Positions 18,801 to 27,161 of a stretch of 53,374 bases of DNA are shown here, piece by piece (the first letter of the stretch is position 1; each line of letters starts with the position of its first letter). The notes below the pieces were generated by a model. That model was not told the DNA's origin. It made no database searches and saw nothing but the letters and a program-made list of their open reading frames with translations. The stretch covers positions 1 to 53,374 of the forward strand of contig DOPG01000438.1 in the NCBI GenBank assembly GCA_003513555.1, read 5' to 3'. Source of the stretch: Rhodopirellula sp. (GTDB lineage Bacteria > Planctomycetota > Planctomycetia > Pirellulales > Pirellulaceae). The position numbers and the translations under genes were made by a program.

Positions 18801-19381
18801 GTAGGAGGCAGGCCGGTAAGGTCGAGACTGACTCGGCGTATCAACGTTCGGCGATCTGCCCTTGGGTTTAGTTCCAGACCAGCAGACTTGGCACGTTGGT
18901 TAATAAGGTAGTCGATCGCCGCAGGACTATCCTTCGAGACATGAGCGGGGAGGTCCGGCTGCACGGGGGGCCGAAACGACCAGTGCTGCTCGATCTTCGC
19001 TCCTGATTCAATCCAGCGTTCGAGGCGTTTGCGTTGTGCTGATGCAAGCGGTTTGTGGAATTCCGGTGGCGGCATTAATAGGTCAGTATCCTTGGAGTTA
19101 ACTCGCGACAGCAATTCACTCTTGGATAGATCACCTGAGATCACAACGCTTGACAGACCTGCTGCGGTGTCAAGTCGCAGGTCAGCTTCTCTTGTCTGTT
19201 CGTCGGGGCCATGGCACGCAAAACAGTGGTCCGAAAGAATCGGTCGGATTTCCCTCGAGAAGTCGGGTACGTCGATTTGCTCGAAATTTTCTGCCGCAGA
19301 GCAGTGCGTCAGCGCGGGAAGGACCGTGGTACCCAAGCTTACGAGCAGCGTCACGGCAACGAGTTGGGGCCGATTGAGCAT
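15815..19381 (-). CDS. planctomycete cytochrome / DUF1549 / DUF1553 protein
   Basis: A 1188-residue secreted protein with a signal peptide (residues 1 to about 30). A planctomycete-type cytochrome motif C53-F-A-C56-H57 lies in the typical context ILSDHCFACHGPDE. The DUF1549 region follows (RTLIRRVSLDLTGLPPT, RYWLDLVRYADTHG). It contains a second heme-like motif, GCAVCHDHKFDPIS, which is standard for this domain. A beta-rich insert occupies the middle, and DUF1553 fills the C-terminus (LARGSRHRLDAEVLRDQAL, TPLQALLLMNETQYVE). This is the PSD1-and-planctomycete-cytochrome architecture, which is abundant in Pirellulaceae and has no proven biochemistry. It heads the set with the DUF1501 protein and sulfatase, so a joint task in outer-surface polymer breakdown is plausible. 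Confidence 0.93.
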   Translation of the reverse strand: MLNRPQLVAVTLLVSLGTTVLPALTHCSAAENFEQIDVPDFSREIRPILSDHCFACHGPDEQTREADLRLDTAAGLSSVVISGDLSKSELLSRVNSKDTDLLMPPPEFHKPLASAQRKRLERWIESGAKIEQHWSFRPPVQPDLPAHVSKDSPAAIDYLINQRAKSAGLELNPRADRRTLIRRVSLDLTGLPPTRKQLAAFLSDESPNAYEHLIDRLLSSAEYGRHVGRYWLDLVRYADTHGLHLDNYREMWPYRDWVIQAINDNMPFDEFMTLQLAGDLLPDANLSQKIASGFNRLNVTTGEGGSIYDEVFTRNVIDRTDAFGTIFLGLTTGCAVCHDHKFDPISMEDYYSLFSYFNSLDGRALDANIKNPAPAIPVPTKEQKQQVDDFEETLIDLRNSMVMPISSVDSAQRAWEQALVKGIPPKVERLMPASVDSEAGTKMTIREDGSFEFTATPAAKDTTTIVAPIKSGTQWQTLHLEALVDEANNRVGSSTNGNAVLSEISVEITDDLLEGQWLKVPITYGFADFEQKDGSFSIRQSFDSNINDSTGWAVGGHQKPGGRSAWFVIPGLMVEGENGKVRIRLHYQSKFATHHLRRVRLSLSDTSPRVPVGKRITLSPVSAAGPFTVENAIAAYGRKYASQQGEFKPDEVFNHEDRPYRWQERADLTEVQIQNLPTVQDRSSVMVLHQHLSAPQATKVTLLFGTDGGHVLYLNGKQIAISKEQQELNPLALEYELDLKKGDNDLYFKVVNYSPPSRLTFAFRSPAIDTPRQLNQLLNVAEQERSEQERISLMNFYRKVYCLHPDWLALVDQEKGVRKALKKVNDSVSTTLVWKELAKPRQSHVLVRGQYDQPGTPVPRATPTFLPPMPANAPDNRLGLAQWLAMENHPLTARVAVNRYWQQVFGVGLVKTSEDFGSQGEPPSHPELLDFLAVDFQTHDWDVKRLLKILVMTEAYTRSSKVSPSAQETDPENRLLARGSRHRLDAEVLRDQALFVAGLLTDHPGGPSVKPPQPDGLWKAVGYSGSNTVSFKPDDGDKVHRRSVFTFWKRTSPPPQMSTFDAPSRESCTARRERTNTPLQALLLMNETQYVESAQKLAMRVLDAAEVQSQPKAEQLAGRIAWLYETVLSRPPSQAEQSEVQRLLSDLIAYYSEQPDLTAKVSKNADPTEAAWTILASTVLNLDEAVSK

Positions 19382-19713
19382 GTATCAGGGACAACTGAGA
19401 TTTAGGATGAAACGGGAGAACGACGACATTTGGGAGTGCCACCCACTACAGTCTACCGCCGTTTACCACCGTCGGAAAACGAGAAGCCAACAAACGAGAG
19501 CTGTGGTGAGGTAGTGGATGAACAAAGCATACAATCGGAAAAACCGAGATTTGCGGCATTCGTCAGGTCGTAGCGAGGTGGGTTGGGTTGATGACTCACC
19601 GCATGAAACGTGGCTGCATGAGTTGACACGATGGGCGGGAGCATGGGTTGGAAGTTAAAATTGCATCAGTTCCACGTAGATTCTCAGCACCCAGTCTTTC
19701 TCTTGCCGTTACT
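19382..19713. other. intergenic, 332 bp, upstream of the DUF1549/1553 gene
   Basis: Both flanking genes run leftwards: the hydantoinase gene ends at 19714 and the DUF1549/1553 gene starts at 19381. The stretch must therefore carry the promoter of the three-gene polymer set. I see short open frames only, none with family features, and no convincing hairpin plus T-run. I cannot place a promoter with confidence. Confidence 0.5.
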
Positions 19714-22700
19714 TCAACCGGACGCGTTGCCCCAACCACCGCCGCCAGGTGTTTCAATGATCAGTCGATCACCGGCAACTACCGAAAGAGATGCTGTTGC
19801 GGCAAATGATTCCGTTTTCCCATCGTGCACGAGCAGGTTGCGTCCAACTTTACCTGGCTTTCCACCTGCTGCGCCATAGGGGCCGACGTTGCGTCGGCCT
19901 GTCAGAAGTGAGATGACGAGAGGTTTCATAAACTCAAACTCCCGGATCATGCCATCTCCGCCACGGTGTGCTCCCACGCCACCGCTGTTACGTCGAATCG
20001 CAAAGCGTCTTAAACGCACGGGTAATCTTGATTCCAGGATTTCAGGGTCAGTGATTCGGGTATTTGTCATGTGCGTGTGAACCGCGTCTGCTCCCGATCG
20101 TGCTGCTGTAGCCCCAGTTCCGCCACCAATGGTTTCGTAATAACCAAAGGTTGAATCACCAATCAGCACGTTGTTCATGGTTCCTTGCGAGGCAGCCGCG
20201 ACGCCCAATGTACCCAACAGTACGTCGACGATCCGCTGGCTCGTTTCGACGTTTCCGGCCACGACTGCAGCACACATTGTGGGGTCTGTGTGGTGAGGTG
20301 GGTCCAGCATGCCTTCTGGGATCTGAATAGTCACATCTCGCAGAACACCATCACATAGAGGCAAGTCGGAACCAGAAACACAACGCAGCACGTAAAGAGT
20401 AGCCGCTGTTACGATAGCTGGCGTTGCATTGAATCCATTGGGATGGACAGGCGAGGTATCAAAACAGACATCGAGGTGATTGTCGTCGCGTTTAATGGTG
20501 GCAGCAATGCGGCTGCCATCATCCAAATGATCTTCGAAGCTCATCGGGCAGGTGGGCAACTTCTGTATCCAGCGTTGCATGGAATCGCCCGCCAGATCCA
20601 GGATTTGACCCATGAATGTGTCGATGGTTTTTGCGGAGTATTGTTGAGTCAGCTCTATCAATGCTCGAACGCCATGGGCACCTGCGGCTTGTTGCGCGGC
20701 AATGTCTGCCATGTTTTCGCTTACGCACCGCGAGGGATAGCGACCTGTTGAAAGCAGTCGCTTCAGATCGACCTCATGGTTGTTGCCTGACTTTACTAAC
20801 GCGAAGTTTCGAATTACGACCCCTTCTTCGGCTAAGGATGTAGCATTCGGAGGCATGGAGCCCGGGGTGCGTCCACCTATTTCAGCATGGTGTGCCCGTG
20901 AGGCCACATAGAAATCAGGCCGACCTTGTGTCAATTCTGTGTTACCGGTGTTCATTTGAGGGTCACAGAAGACTGGTGTGATCGCAGTCACGTCAGGCAG
21001 ATGTGAACCACCGGCGTAAGGGTCGTTGGAGAGGTAACAGTCATGAGGCGACATCACCGGAAACTGTTGCATGACTTGGCGAACAGTATGCCCCATCGCT
21101 CCCAAGTGAACTGGAACGTGGGGGGCATTGGCAATCAACGAGCCATCGTGACGAAACACCGCGCAGCTGTAATCACGCCGTTCTTTCACGTTGACACTGA
21201 TTGCTGTTCTTCGCAGGACCTCACCCATCGCATCAGCAATGCCCTGCAATCTTCGGGCGATGACTTCCACCAGGACTGGGTCTGATGTGAGTATTTCCTG
21301 CTCTTTATTTAGGCTTCTGTCTTTCCGTGTCACTGCCGTGTCACTGCAGGTGACCTCCACGATTCCGTCTTGAATTTTGGTGGCTTGCCATCCCGGTTCC
21401 ACAACCAGGGTGGAATGATCGCCGATGATCATTGCTGGGCCTGAAATGGCTGTGGCTTGAGGTAGAGAGTCGCGATCAATTTGCAGTGCCTCAATCCACT
21501 GACCTTCGTGCCACATCCTTCTCGTGCCTGCTGGACCAGTGACTTTTGTTTGATGCTCAGAAAAATATTCTTTGTCGGAATGCAGTGTGGCGTCACATCG
21601 TAGTACTGCCAATTCCACATCACGTTCGGTCTGAATGTAGCCGAAGATTTTCTGGTGCTTTTGATGAAATCTTTCTAGCAGTGTTTCGGTAGGGGACAGA
21701 GGGATGCTTAAAGAGGCCTCGGTCCCTTGGTATCGGAGATCAGCTTCGAGGATATGATTCGGTTGCTGTCCCGGTTCGAGTGCATCCTCGAGTTGCTGTT
21801 TGGCATTTTGAATCAAACTCTTTGCTCTTGCTTGAATCGATGCTGGTGTGAGATCTTTGAGTAATTCGTAAATGCCTCGTGTCACAACTTGACCTTGATC
21901 TGCCAGTCCCATTCCCAAGGCGCTGAGCATTCCCGAGTCGGGATGGTCGAGAATTCGTTTCATTCCCAGGACACTGGCAACTCGGCACAGGTGTTGGCCC
22001 GCCGCGCCACCAAAGCCGACCAGTGCCATGTTGCGAACATCGCTTCCTTGCGCGGTGCTCACGGTACGTACAGCCTCGGCCATGTGAGTCACAGCGATTG
22101 AAAAAAATCCCTCCGCTAATTGCTCTGTAGAAGTCAGCCCAGACTTTTGGGGGATTTGTTGCATGACAGACTGCAACGCTTCGGTGGCCGCTTTGCGATT
22201 CAATGGAAAGGGAAACCGCTTTTCCGGTACTCTACCCAGTAACAAATTCACATCAGTAACCGTCAGTGGGCCGCCTCGTCCATAGCAGGCCGGTCCGGGA
22301 TTGGCACCAGCGCTTTCGGGGCCAACGGCGAGTCGTTGTTCCGAGCTGTAATGGCAAATGGATCCTCCACCTGCCGCCACCGTTTCAATGTCCATCATGG
22401 CTGTCATAACTCGCACGCCCGCGACACGCGATTCGTAACGCCGCCCTAATCGACCCTCGTATCGACTGACATCTGTGCTGGTTCCGCCCATATCCAAGCC
22501 GATTGCATTTTGGGCATCGCCGCGTTCTGCAACGTGGCCCAAGGCAACGACTCCGCCTGCGGGGCCTGACAGAATGCTATCCCGACCCCTAAAGGCCGCA
22601 GGTGAGACCAGTTTGCCATTGCTGGTCATCAGGCGGAGGCGGCACTGGGAGTCACCACCAAACTGCTGCCAAACGTTCGTTACATATCCGGACAGAATTG

Positions 22701-23616
22701 GATTCAGGTAAGCATCCAGAACCGTGGTTTCCGTACGTGATATGTACTTGATTAGTGGTGCGACTTCGCTGGAGCGGGAGATGTTTTGGAAGCCTGACTG
22801 CAGAGCCAATTGTTCGATCTGTCGTTCATGCCCATCATTGATATGGGAATGCAAAAGACAAATCGCGAGCGAATCGATCCCCTCACTTTGAAGTTTGGAA
22901 AGCACAGTGGTCACTGAATCAATGTCCATTGGCTGAATGACGGATCCACTGGCATCGAGCCTTTCATCAATTTCCAGTACGCGGTCTGTGAGTGGGGGGG
23001 GCTTTTCAATGGAGAGAGAGAACAGGTCAGGCCGGTCCTGTTCACCGATTCGAAGGATGTCAGCGAACCCTTTCGTCACTAGTACTGCTGTGCTTGCACC
23101 TCCACGGGTTAATAACGCATTGGTGCCACGAGTCGTTCCTAGCCGAACGTCGAGAGCCGGCAACGGAGTATCCAGGGGAATGCCCAGCAGCAGTCGAGTT
23201 GCCAGGACAGGTGCTTCAAGATTTGCATTGAGTTCAATGACTGCCTCTCGATTCGTGGCGTTACCCGCTTCACCATCCAGCACTGTCGCGGTGATGCTGC
23301 TGGGATTTTCTGACTTGGATTCGCCTCGATTTTTTTCACCGAACGTCAGTATGCCGTTTTCGTGTTTGGTGATCGTGCCAAGTGGTCGCTGGGTTCCCTC
23401 GCGATCAAGGATGGAAACTGTGGCATTTTTCCAGAACCCGGGGATGTCGTGTCCGGCCAGTTCGGTTGCGCGGAAGCTATGGTTAGTAATCCAAGCTTCC
23501 ATCTTCGCTCGGATCACACCACTGCTCAGTACCTTGGTGTGGTATCGCGTTGACTCATCCATGACGATGCAGTCAGTGAAGGTTCCGCCGACATCGGCCC
23601 AGACTTTTACTGTCAT
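19714..23616 (-). CDS. fused hydantoinase/5-oxoprolinase (HyuA-HyuB type)
   Basis: A 1300-residue cytoplasmic protein joining both subunits of the hydantoinase/oxoprolinase family. HyuA (about 1-690) begins with the ATP-binding phosphate motif DVGGTFTDCIV at 8-18 and has the second motif GLDMGGTSTDVSRYEG. HyuB (about 770-1300) carries LSNDPYAGGSHLPDVTAITP, a segment from GGTGATAARSGADAV and the Gly-rich end GGGGWGNASG. The length matches eukaryotic-like 5-oxoprolinases (about 1290), which open 5-oxoproline to glutamate with ATP; hydantoins or related lactams are alternatives. Its ATG overlaps the trkA stop by four bases (23613-23616), so it is translationally coupled to trkA. That pairing is odd, since potassium gating and lactam hydrolysis have no known link; glutamate as the main potassium counter-ion is a possible reason. 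Confidence 0.92.
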   Translation of the reverse strand: MTVKVWADVGGTFTDCIVMDESTRYHTKVLSSGVIRAKMEAWITNHSFRATELAGHDIPGFWKNATVSILDREGTQRPLGTITKHENGILTFGEKNRGESKSENPSSITATVLDGEAGNATNREAVIELNANLEAPVLATRLLLGIPLDTPLPALDVRLGTTRGTNALLTRGGASTAVLVTKGFADILRIGEQDRPDLFSLSIEKPPPLTDRVLEIDERLDASGSVIQPMDIDSVTTVLSKLQSEGIDSLAICLLHSHINDGHERQIEQLALQSGFQNISRSSEVAPLIKYISRTETTVLDAYLNPILSGYVTNVWQQFGGDSQCRLRLMTSNGKLVSPAAFRGRDSILSGPAGGVVALGHVAERGDAQNAIGLDMGGTSTDVSRYEGRLGRRYESRVAGVRVMTAMMDIETVAAGGGSICHYSSEQRLAVGPESAGANPGPACYGRGGPLTVTDVNLLLGRVPEKRFPFPLNRKAATEALQSVMQQIPQKSGLTSTEQLAEGFFSIAVTHMAEAVRTVSTAQGSDVRNMALVGFGGAAGQHLCRVASVLGMKRILDHPDSGMLSALGMGLADQGQVVTRGIYELLKDLTPASIQARAKSLIQNAKQQLEDALEPGQQPNHILEADLRYQGTEASLSIPLSPTETLLERFHQKHQKIFGYIQTERDVELAVLRCDATLHSDKEYFSEHQTKVTGPAGTRRMWHEGQWIEALQIDRDSLPQATAISGPAMIIGDHSTLVVEPGWQATKIQDGIVEVTCSDTAVTRKDRSLNKEQEILTSDPVLVEVIARRLQGIADAMGEVLRRTAISVNVKERRDYSCAVFRHDGSLIANAPHVPVHLGAMGHTVRQVMQQFPVMSPHDCYLSNDPYAGGSHLPDVTAITPVFCDPQMNTGNTELTQGRPDFYVASRAHHAEIGGRTPGSMPPNATSLAEEGVVIRNFALVKSGNNHEVDLKRLLSTGRYPSRCVSENMADIAAQQAAGAHGVRALIELTQQYSAKTIDTFMGQILDLAGDSMQRWIQKLPTCPMSFEDHLDDGSRIAATIKRDDNHLDVCFDTSPVHPNGFNATPAIVTAATLYVLRCVSGSDLPLCDGVLRDVTIQIPEGMLDPPHHTDPTMCAAVVAGNVETSQRIVDVLLGTLGVAAASQGTMNNVLIGDSTFGYYETIGGGTGATAARSGADAVHTHMTNTRITDPEILESRLPVRLRRFAIRRNSGGVGAHRGGDGMIREFEFMKPLVISLLTGRRNVGPYGAAGGKPGKVGRNLLVHDGKTESFAATASLSVVAGDRLIIETPGGGGWGNASG

Positions 23617-24956
23617 GAATTAAACAATGCCAAGCTTTCTTTGGCTGCTGGTTGATCAATCAACGCGACAGCAACATCACCTGGTTGAAGGGTGTCATTA
23701 GCAGTTGGGACACGAACAAAGCCATCGCGTTCGACAGCAGCAATCAAGCAGCGGCCTGAGAGAGGCAATTCTGCCAATGTTGCTTGGGTAACTTGTGTGC
23801 CTTCTGATACTTCCAATTCATAGATTCCGATGTTGCCGTTTGGAATTCGGCTTTGGCTGATGATGGCACCTTCATTTAGAAATCCGAGGATCTGTCGGGC
23901 TGCAACATCTCGTTCACTGACAGCGCGATCGATGCCCAATTTGCCGACCACATTAGCATAGTCAGGACGTCCGACCACGCACATCACGCGAGCTGCTCCT
24001 AGTTCGCGGGCTTCGACCCCTGCCATGATGTTGCTCTCGTCGCTTCCGGTACAGGCAACAAAGTAGTCAACGGTACCGCCCCCCTCGTCTTCCAGCACGC
24101 TGCGTCGATTGGCATTGGCGTGAATGACAGTCACTCCAGGCAACAGTTTCGCCAGCCGATTGCAATGCTCCTGATCACGTTCCAGTAATACAATCCGATA
24201 ATCGCGGCGGCTAAGCGAGTCGGCAAGGTGATAACCCGTTTCACCACCACCAGCGATCATTACCCGCTGTTTCAGGTGCAAATCCGATTCGGAAACAAAC
24301 ATGTTTCTTGTTTTAGTGATGACCTCAGGGGCACCAATCAGGCTGACCCGGTCACCGCCGTGCAATTCATCTTCGCCACTGGCGATCCACATGCGGCCTT
24401 CGCGGGCAATGGATCCAATTCGCACTGCCCCTGATATTTTCAAGTCTCGTAGTTTGTGTCCCGCGCTAACGGATTTACCATCGACTTCGACCTCATAGAC
24501 CTCTAACTGACCACGCGCGAAATGCTCTAATGGAATTGCGTCTGGATTCCGGATGGCACGGGCCAATTCGAATGCAGAAAGCTGCTCAAGGCTAAGCAGA
24601 CTGTCGATGTTAAAGTGTCGTTGATAATCAAATGTACTTAGGTCGTGAAATGCAGGGGCATAAACGCGGGCAATGCTTCGGCGTGCACCCAGCTCTTTTG
24701 CCATACTGGCTGCAACGATGTTGACTTCGTCGTCGCCCGTGACGGCAAGGCACATATCCGCAGAACTGACTTCGGCCTGAAATAAGACAGTACTTCTCGA
24801 TGCGCTGCCGACGATCGCTTTGACATCCAATTCGTTGTTGATGCGTTGAACATTGGCTGCGTTGCTATCCACAACGGTAACGCTATGCCCGCGTCTGCAA
24901 AGCATGTCCGCAACCCAGCGGCCAACTGTTCCAGCACCAAGAGTCAGAACTCGCAT
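23613..24956 (-). CDS. trkA: TrkA potassium-uptake regulatory subunit
   Basis: 447 residues in two similar halves, each an RCK/KTN Rossmann domain plus a TrkA-C domain. The first nucleotide-binding motif is at the very start (LTLGAGTVGRWVADML). The second is in the middle (MIAGGGETGYHLADSL). The TrkA-C regions lie near residues 140-220 and 365-447. TrkA sits on the cytoplasmic face of the TrkH/TrkG channel and gates it according to bound nucleotides; no trkH or trkG is in the window. The gene ends inside the start of the hydantoinase gene (four-base ATGA overlap). A small membrane protein gene lies 131 bp upstream. Confidence 0.93.
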   Translation of the reverse strand: MRVLTLGAGTVGRWVADMLCRRGHSVTVVDSNAANVQRINNELDVKAIVGSASRSTVLFQAEVSSADMCLAVTGDDEVNIVAASMAKELGARRSIARVYAPAFHDLSTFDYQRHFNIDSLLSLEQLSAFELARAIRNPDAIPLEHFARGQLEVYEVEVDGKSVSAGHKLRDLKISGAVRIGSIAREGRMWIASGEDELHGGDRVSLIGAPEVITKTRNMFVSESDLHLKQRVMIAGGGETGYHLADSLSRRDYRIVLLERDQEHCNRLAKLLPGVTVIHANANRRSVLEDEGGGTVDYFVACTGSDESNIMAGVEARELGAARVMCVVGRPDYANVVGKLGIDRAVSERDVAARQILGFLNEGAIISQSRIPNGNIGIYELEVSEGTQVTQATLAELPLSGRCLIAAVERDGFVRVPTANDTLQPGDVAVALIDQPAAKESLALFNS

Positions 24957-25087
24957 GAAATTCAGTCTGTATGAAAGGAAATGAACGCGCTTTAGCCATC
25001 AAACAGCCGGGGTGAACGCGTCGCGGTTGTGAAACCGTGGCATGGGAAACGCTTGCCGCGTGTACGCGTGGTGGCAGTGAACAGGGA

Positions 25088-25279
25088 TCACAATAACCAG
25101 TCGAGGATGCAAATTATGATGAAAATGACTGCCATGAATCCGGTAATCCAGCGACCTGTTTGCCAGGCGTGTTGCAAAATCAACCGAGTGTTTTCGTGAC
25201 GCGTTCCACCGAAGACTAACGCGATGGCGATGATCAGGGGAAGGTAGTAGAGAAGGTAACTGGGAGCGATGGGAAGCAT
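25088..25279 (-). CDS. small membrane protein, unknown function
   Basis: 63 residues with two hydrophobic segments (about 5-24 and 47-63) separated by a charged loop containing GGTRHENTR and a short helix. It opens with ATG, and its composition is that of a genuine small membrane protein. No ribosome site is obvious. It lies between trkA and a DUF6677-like gene on the same strand, with gaps of 131 and 65 bp, so it may be co-transcribed. I do not recognise a family. Confidence 0.6.
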   Translation of the reverse strand: MLPIAPSYLLYYLPLIIAIALVFGGTRHENTRLILQHAWQTGRWITGFMAVIFIIICILDWLL

Positions 25280-25344
25280 TTAGTCTTGCCGGAAAAATGT
25301 TGTAAACGGGAAGGGGTGTCGCAGAAACAGCGGAAATGACTCTT

Positions 25345-25956
25345 CTAACTCGCTGTTTTCTCTGTTTCCTTGTTCGCTGGTTCATCTTCGTCACCAGACT
25401 CTTTTTTCCGGCCGCTGATCGGAATCGACAGCGGGCCTCCATAGGCATCATAAATGACAAGAATATTCAGCAAGCCCGCGATCACGGTGTACCAGGTTCC
25501 CATTTCATAGCCCGCGCCGTGACGGGCGTACCATGCTGACACCTCATCTGCCTGACTCTCGCGGACAGGACGCAAAGGAGGAGCCATGAAGCCTCCCCAG
25601 TACGGTTCGTAGTCTTCTGAAGTGCGTCCTGTTTCATTGTTAGTGGCATTATTGATCAGATTTGCTTGAATTAATGCTGGTAATGCTACACCACCCACGC
25701 CTGCCTGAAGAATGTAGTGCCAACGCTTGTCACCCGGTGCCCATGAAGAATAAACCACATGTCCGCCACCTAACACGAATCCAAGCACCCATGCGGACAA
25801 AATACAGACCATGAATAAGGCACCCTTAGTGTGCCGACCTTGATAAAAGTGGCCAGCGCCAGGAATTAACCACGCCAATAGGGCCGCCAATGGCCGATTG
25901 CGGAGATCAATTCGCTCGCCGTCCACCAAAATGGTGTTTTTGCTGTCAGATGTCAT
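25345..25956 (-). CDS. DUF6677-like membrane protein
   Basis: 203 residues from the ATG at 25956. A TTG 123 bp further up would lengthen it to 244, but the added residues look non-conserved. Membrane segments run from about residue 25 (LLAWLIPGAGHFYQGRHTKGALF, the TM2-like 'pump-house' motif seen in many small membrane proteins) through two further helices, and one lies near the C-terminus (TVIAGLLNILVIYDAYGG). Between them is a soluble, Trp/Tyr/Pro-rich part. The end is highly charged (KKESGDEDEPANKETEK). The general plan matches a planctomycete membrane family I associate with DUF6677; function unknown. It is divergent from the lipoprotein gene at 26123. Confidence 0.7.
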   Translation of the reverse strand: MTSDSKNTILVDGERIDLRNRPLAALLAWLIPGAGHFYQGRHTKGALFMVCILSAWVLGFVLGGGHVVYSSWAPGDKRWHYILQAGVGGVALPALIQANLINNATNNETGRTSEDYEPYWGGFMAPPLRPVRESQADEVSAWYARHGAGYEMGTWYTVIAGLLNILVIYDAYGGPLSIPISGRKKESGDEDEPANKETEKTAS

Positions 25957-26122
25957 CTGTGGCTTCGTGTTTGTGGCCTCGCCGTCTTGTTTCAAGCCCC
26001 ATTGTGAAAGAAAGCTATTCGCTGCGATAGGTGAATCAAGTTTGTCTTGACGTGATTCCCAGCCATCAAGTAAATCCAAAGCTCAAGTTTTTGATTTTCA
26101 CCATTCGCTGGACGGCATTCGC

Positions 26123-26737
26123 ATGGCTCGCTTCGCTCTTGGACTTAGCTATACCCTGATTATAACGCTCGCTGTGGGCTGTGGCTCAGGAACCCCTGTT
26201 GCAGACAACCCGACTCCGCGGACCCCGGAAGGGGTTACGACGAATGGCGGTACACCATCGCCTGCCTCGTTAAATCCCCCGCCGACCGACATCGTCAGCC
26301 AATTTCTCGACGAAATTCGCCGCGGAGGTGAGGATTCCCGAGCAAACGCACTGCTCACCACGCGTGCTCAAAGCGAACTCCAACGGATCGGGCAAACCAT
26401 CCAACCCATCGGATCTCCCAATGCCAGCTTCGAAGTTACCCGCTTTGAACTGCACCCCCAAGATGCAACTGCTGCCATGGTCCATAGCATTTGGTCAGAA
26501 CCCAACGCCGAAGGCGATAATGTCGCATCGTCCCAAGTTGTATGGGCACTCCGCCAAGAGCAAAGTGGCTGGAGAATCAGCGGCCTCGCAATTACGATCG
26601 ACCCGCAAGCAGAAGATCCCGTTGTCTTCAATTTCGAGGACGGGAATCAAATGGCAGCGATGCTGGCTGAGCCTGCGTCAGGTAATTCCGAAGTTTCGTC
26701 GCAGGCTGCTGCCCCTGGGGCCACGCTGAAACGCTGA
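26123..26737 (+). CDS. lipoprotein with NTF2-like domain (predicted)
   Basis: 204 residues. The N-terminus is a lipoprotein signal with the lipobox LAVGC, so Cys20 is probably lipidated. A Pro/Thr/Gly-rich linker follows (about residues 24-55). A 100-residue domain then has the feel of NTF2-like or DUF4878 proteins: a first helix (IVSQFLDEIRRGG), then alternating strands (SFEVTRFELHPQDATAAMV, VVWALRQEQSGWRISGLAI). The tail is Ala/Ser-rich. The call of this fold is from pattern only. It is read away from the DUF6677-like gene, so 25957-26122 holds both promoters. Confidence 0.75.
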   Translation: MARFALGLSYTLIITLAVGCGSGTPVADNPTPRTPEGVTTNGGTPSPASLNPPPTDIVSQFLDEIRRGGEDSRANALLTTRAQSELQRIGQTIQPIGSPNASFEVTRFELHPQDATAAMVHSIWSEPNAEGDNVASSQVVWALRQEQSGWRISGLAITIDPQAEDPVVFNFEDGNQMAAMLAEPASGNSEVSSQAAAPGATLKR

Positions 26738-27161
26738 TTGTAGAGACCTTTGAGTCCAACCCTCAATTCGCCCGCAAGGGAATCCTGATGCCCCTTGTTT
26801 GCCATCAATGGTGGTTATTGTTTCTTTAGGGGTTCTTGCGAGGATGAAGAGTCTGTCTTTTAAGGGGACAGCTTTGGCTGGATCAGATTTTGCCTGTGCT
26901 GTTTTGTGGCAATATTTCCAGAATTTCAAGTGACGCCCGATTGACACCCATGTGTCGCTAGTTACCCTATCGCTCGAAATTACGCGGTCGGAATAACCTG
27001 CGCAAAGCTCCTAAGCTGTTGTCTTTGGGTTGTCCGCCGAAGCATTCGTGAGCCGGTTGACGTGTTGTTAGCTGCACGAGATGTGGGGTCTCAGGAATCA
27101 GGCCCATAACCATAATGTGCGAATTCGGATCGCACCTAACTCCGAACTCTGGAGATTGAAG
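26738..27161. other. intergenic, 424 bp, leader of the Cys-rich protein
   Basis: No credible gene. It contains a weak hairpin (26775-26797) 37 bp after the lipoprotein stop, a possible promoter with an inverted repeat at 26941-26968, and a long untranslated leader up to the ribosome site at 27151-27154. Confidence 0.5.
26941..26968 (+). promoter_or_regulatory. possible promoter with overlapping inverted repeat
   Basis: A perfect -35 hexamer TTGACA (26941-26946) is followed after 16 bases by TACCCT (26963-26968), a poor -10. GACAC (26943-26947) and GTGTC (26952-26956) form a perfect inverted repeat across the -35 element, as an operator would. It would drive the Cys-rich repeat protein with a leader of about 185 bases. 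Pattern only. Confidence 0.3.

Noticed and set aside
26775..26797. Hairpin CAAGGG/CCCTTG after the lipoprotein gene as a terminator
   Set aside because: Six-pair stem with an 11-base loop and no real T-run; too weak to call.
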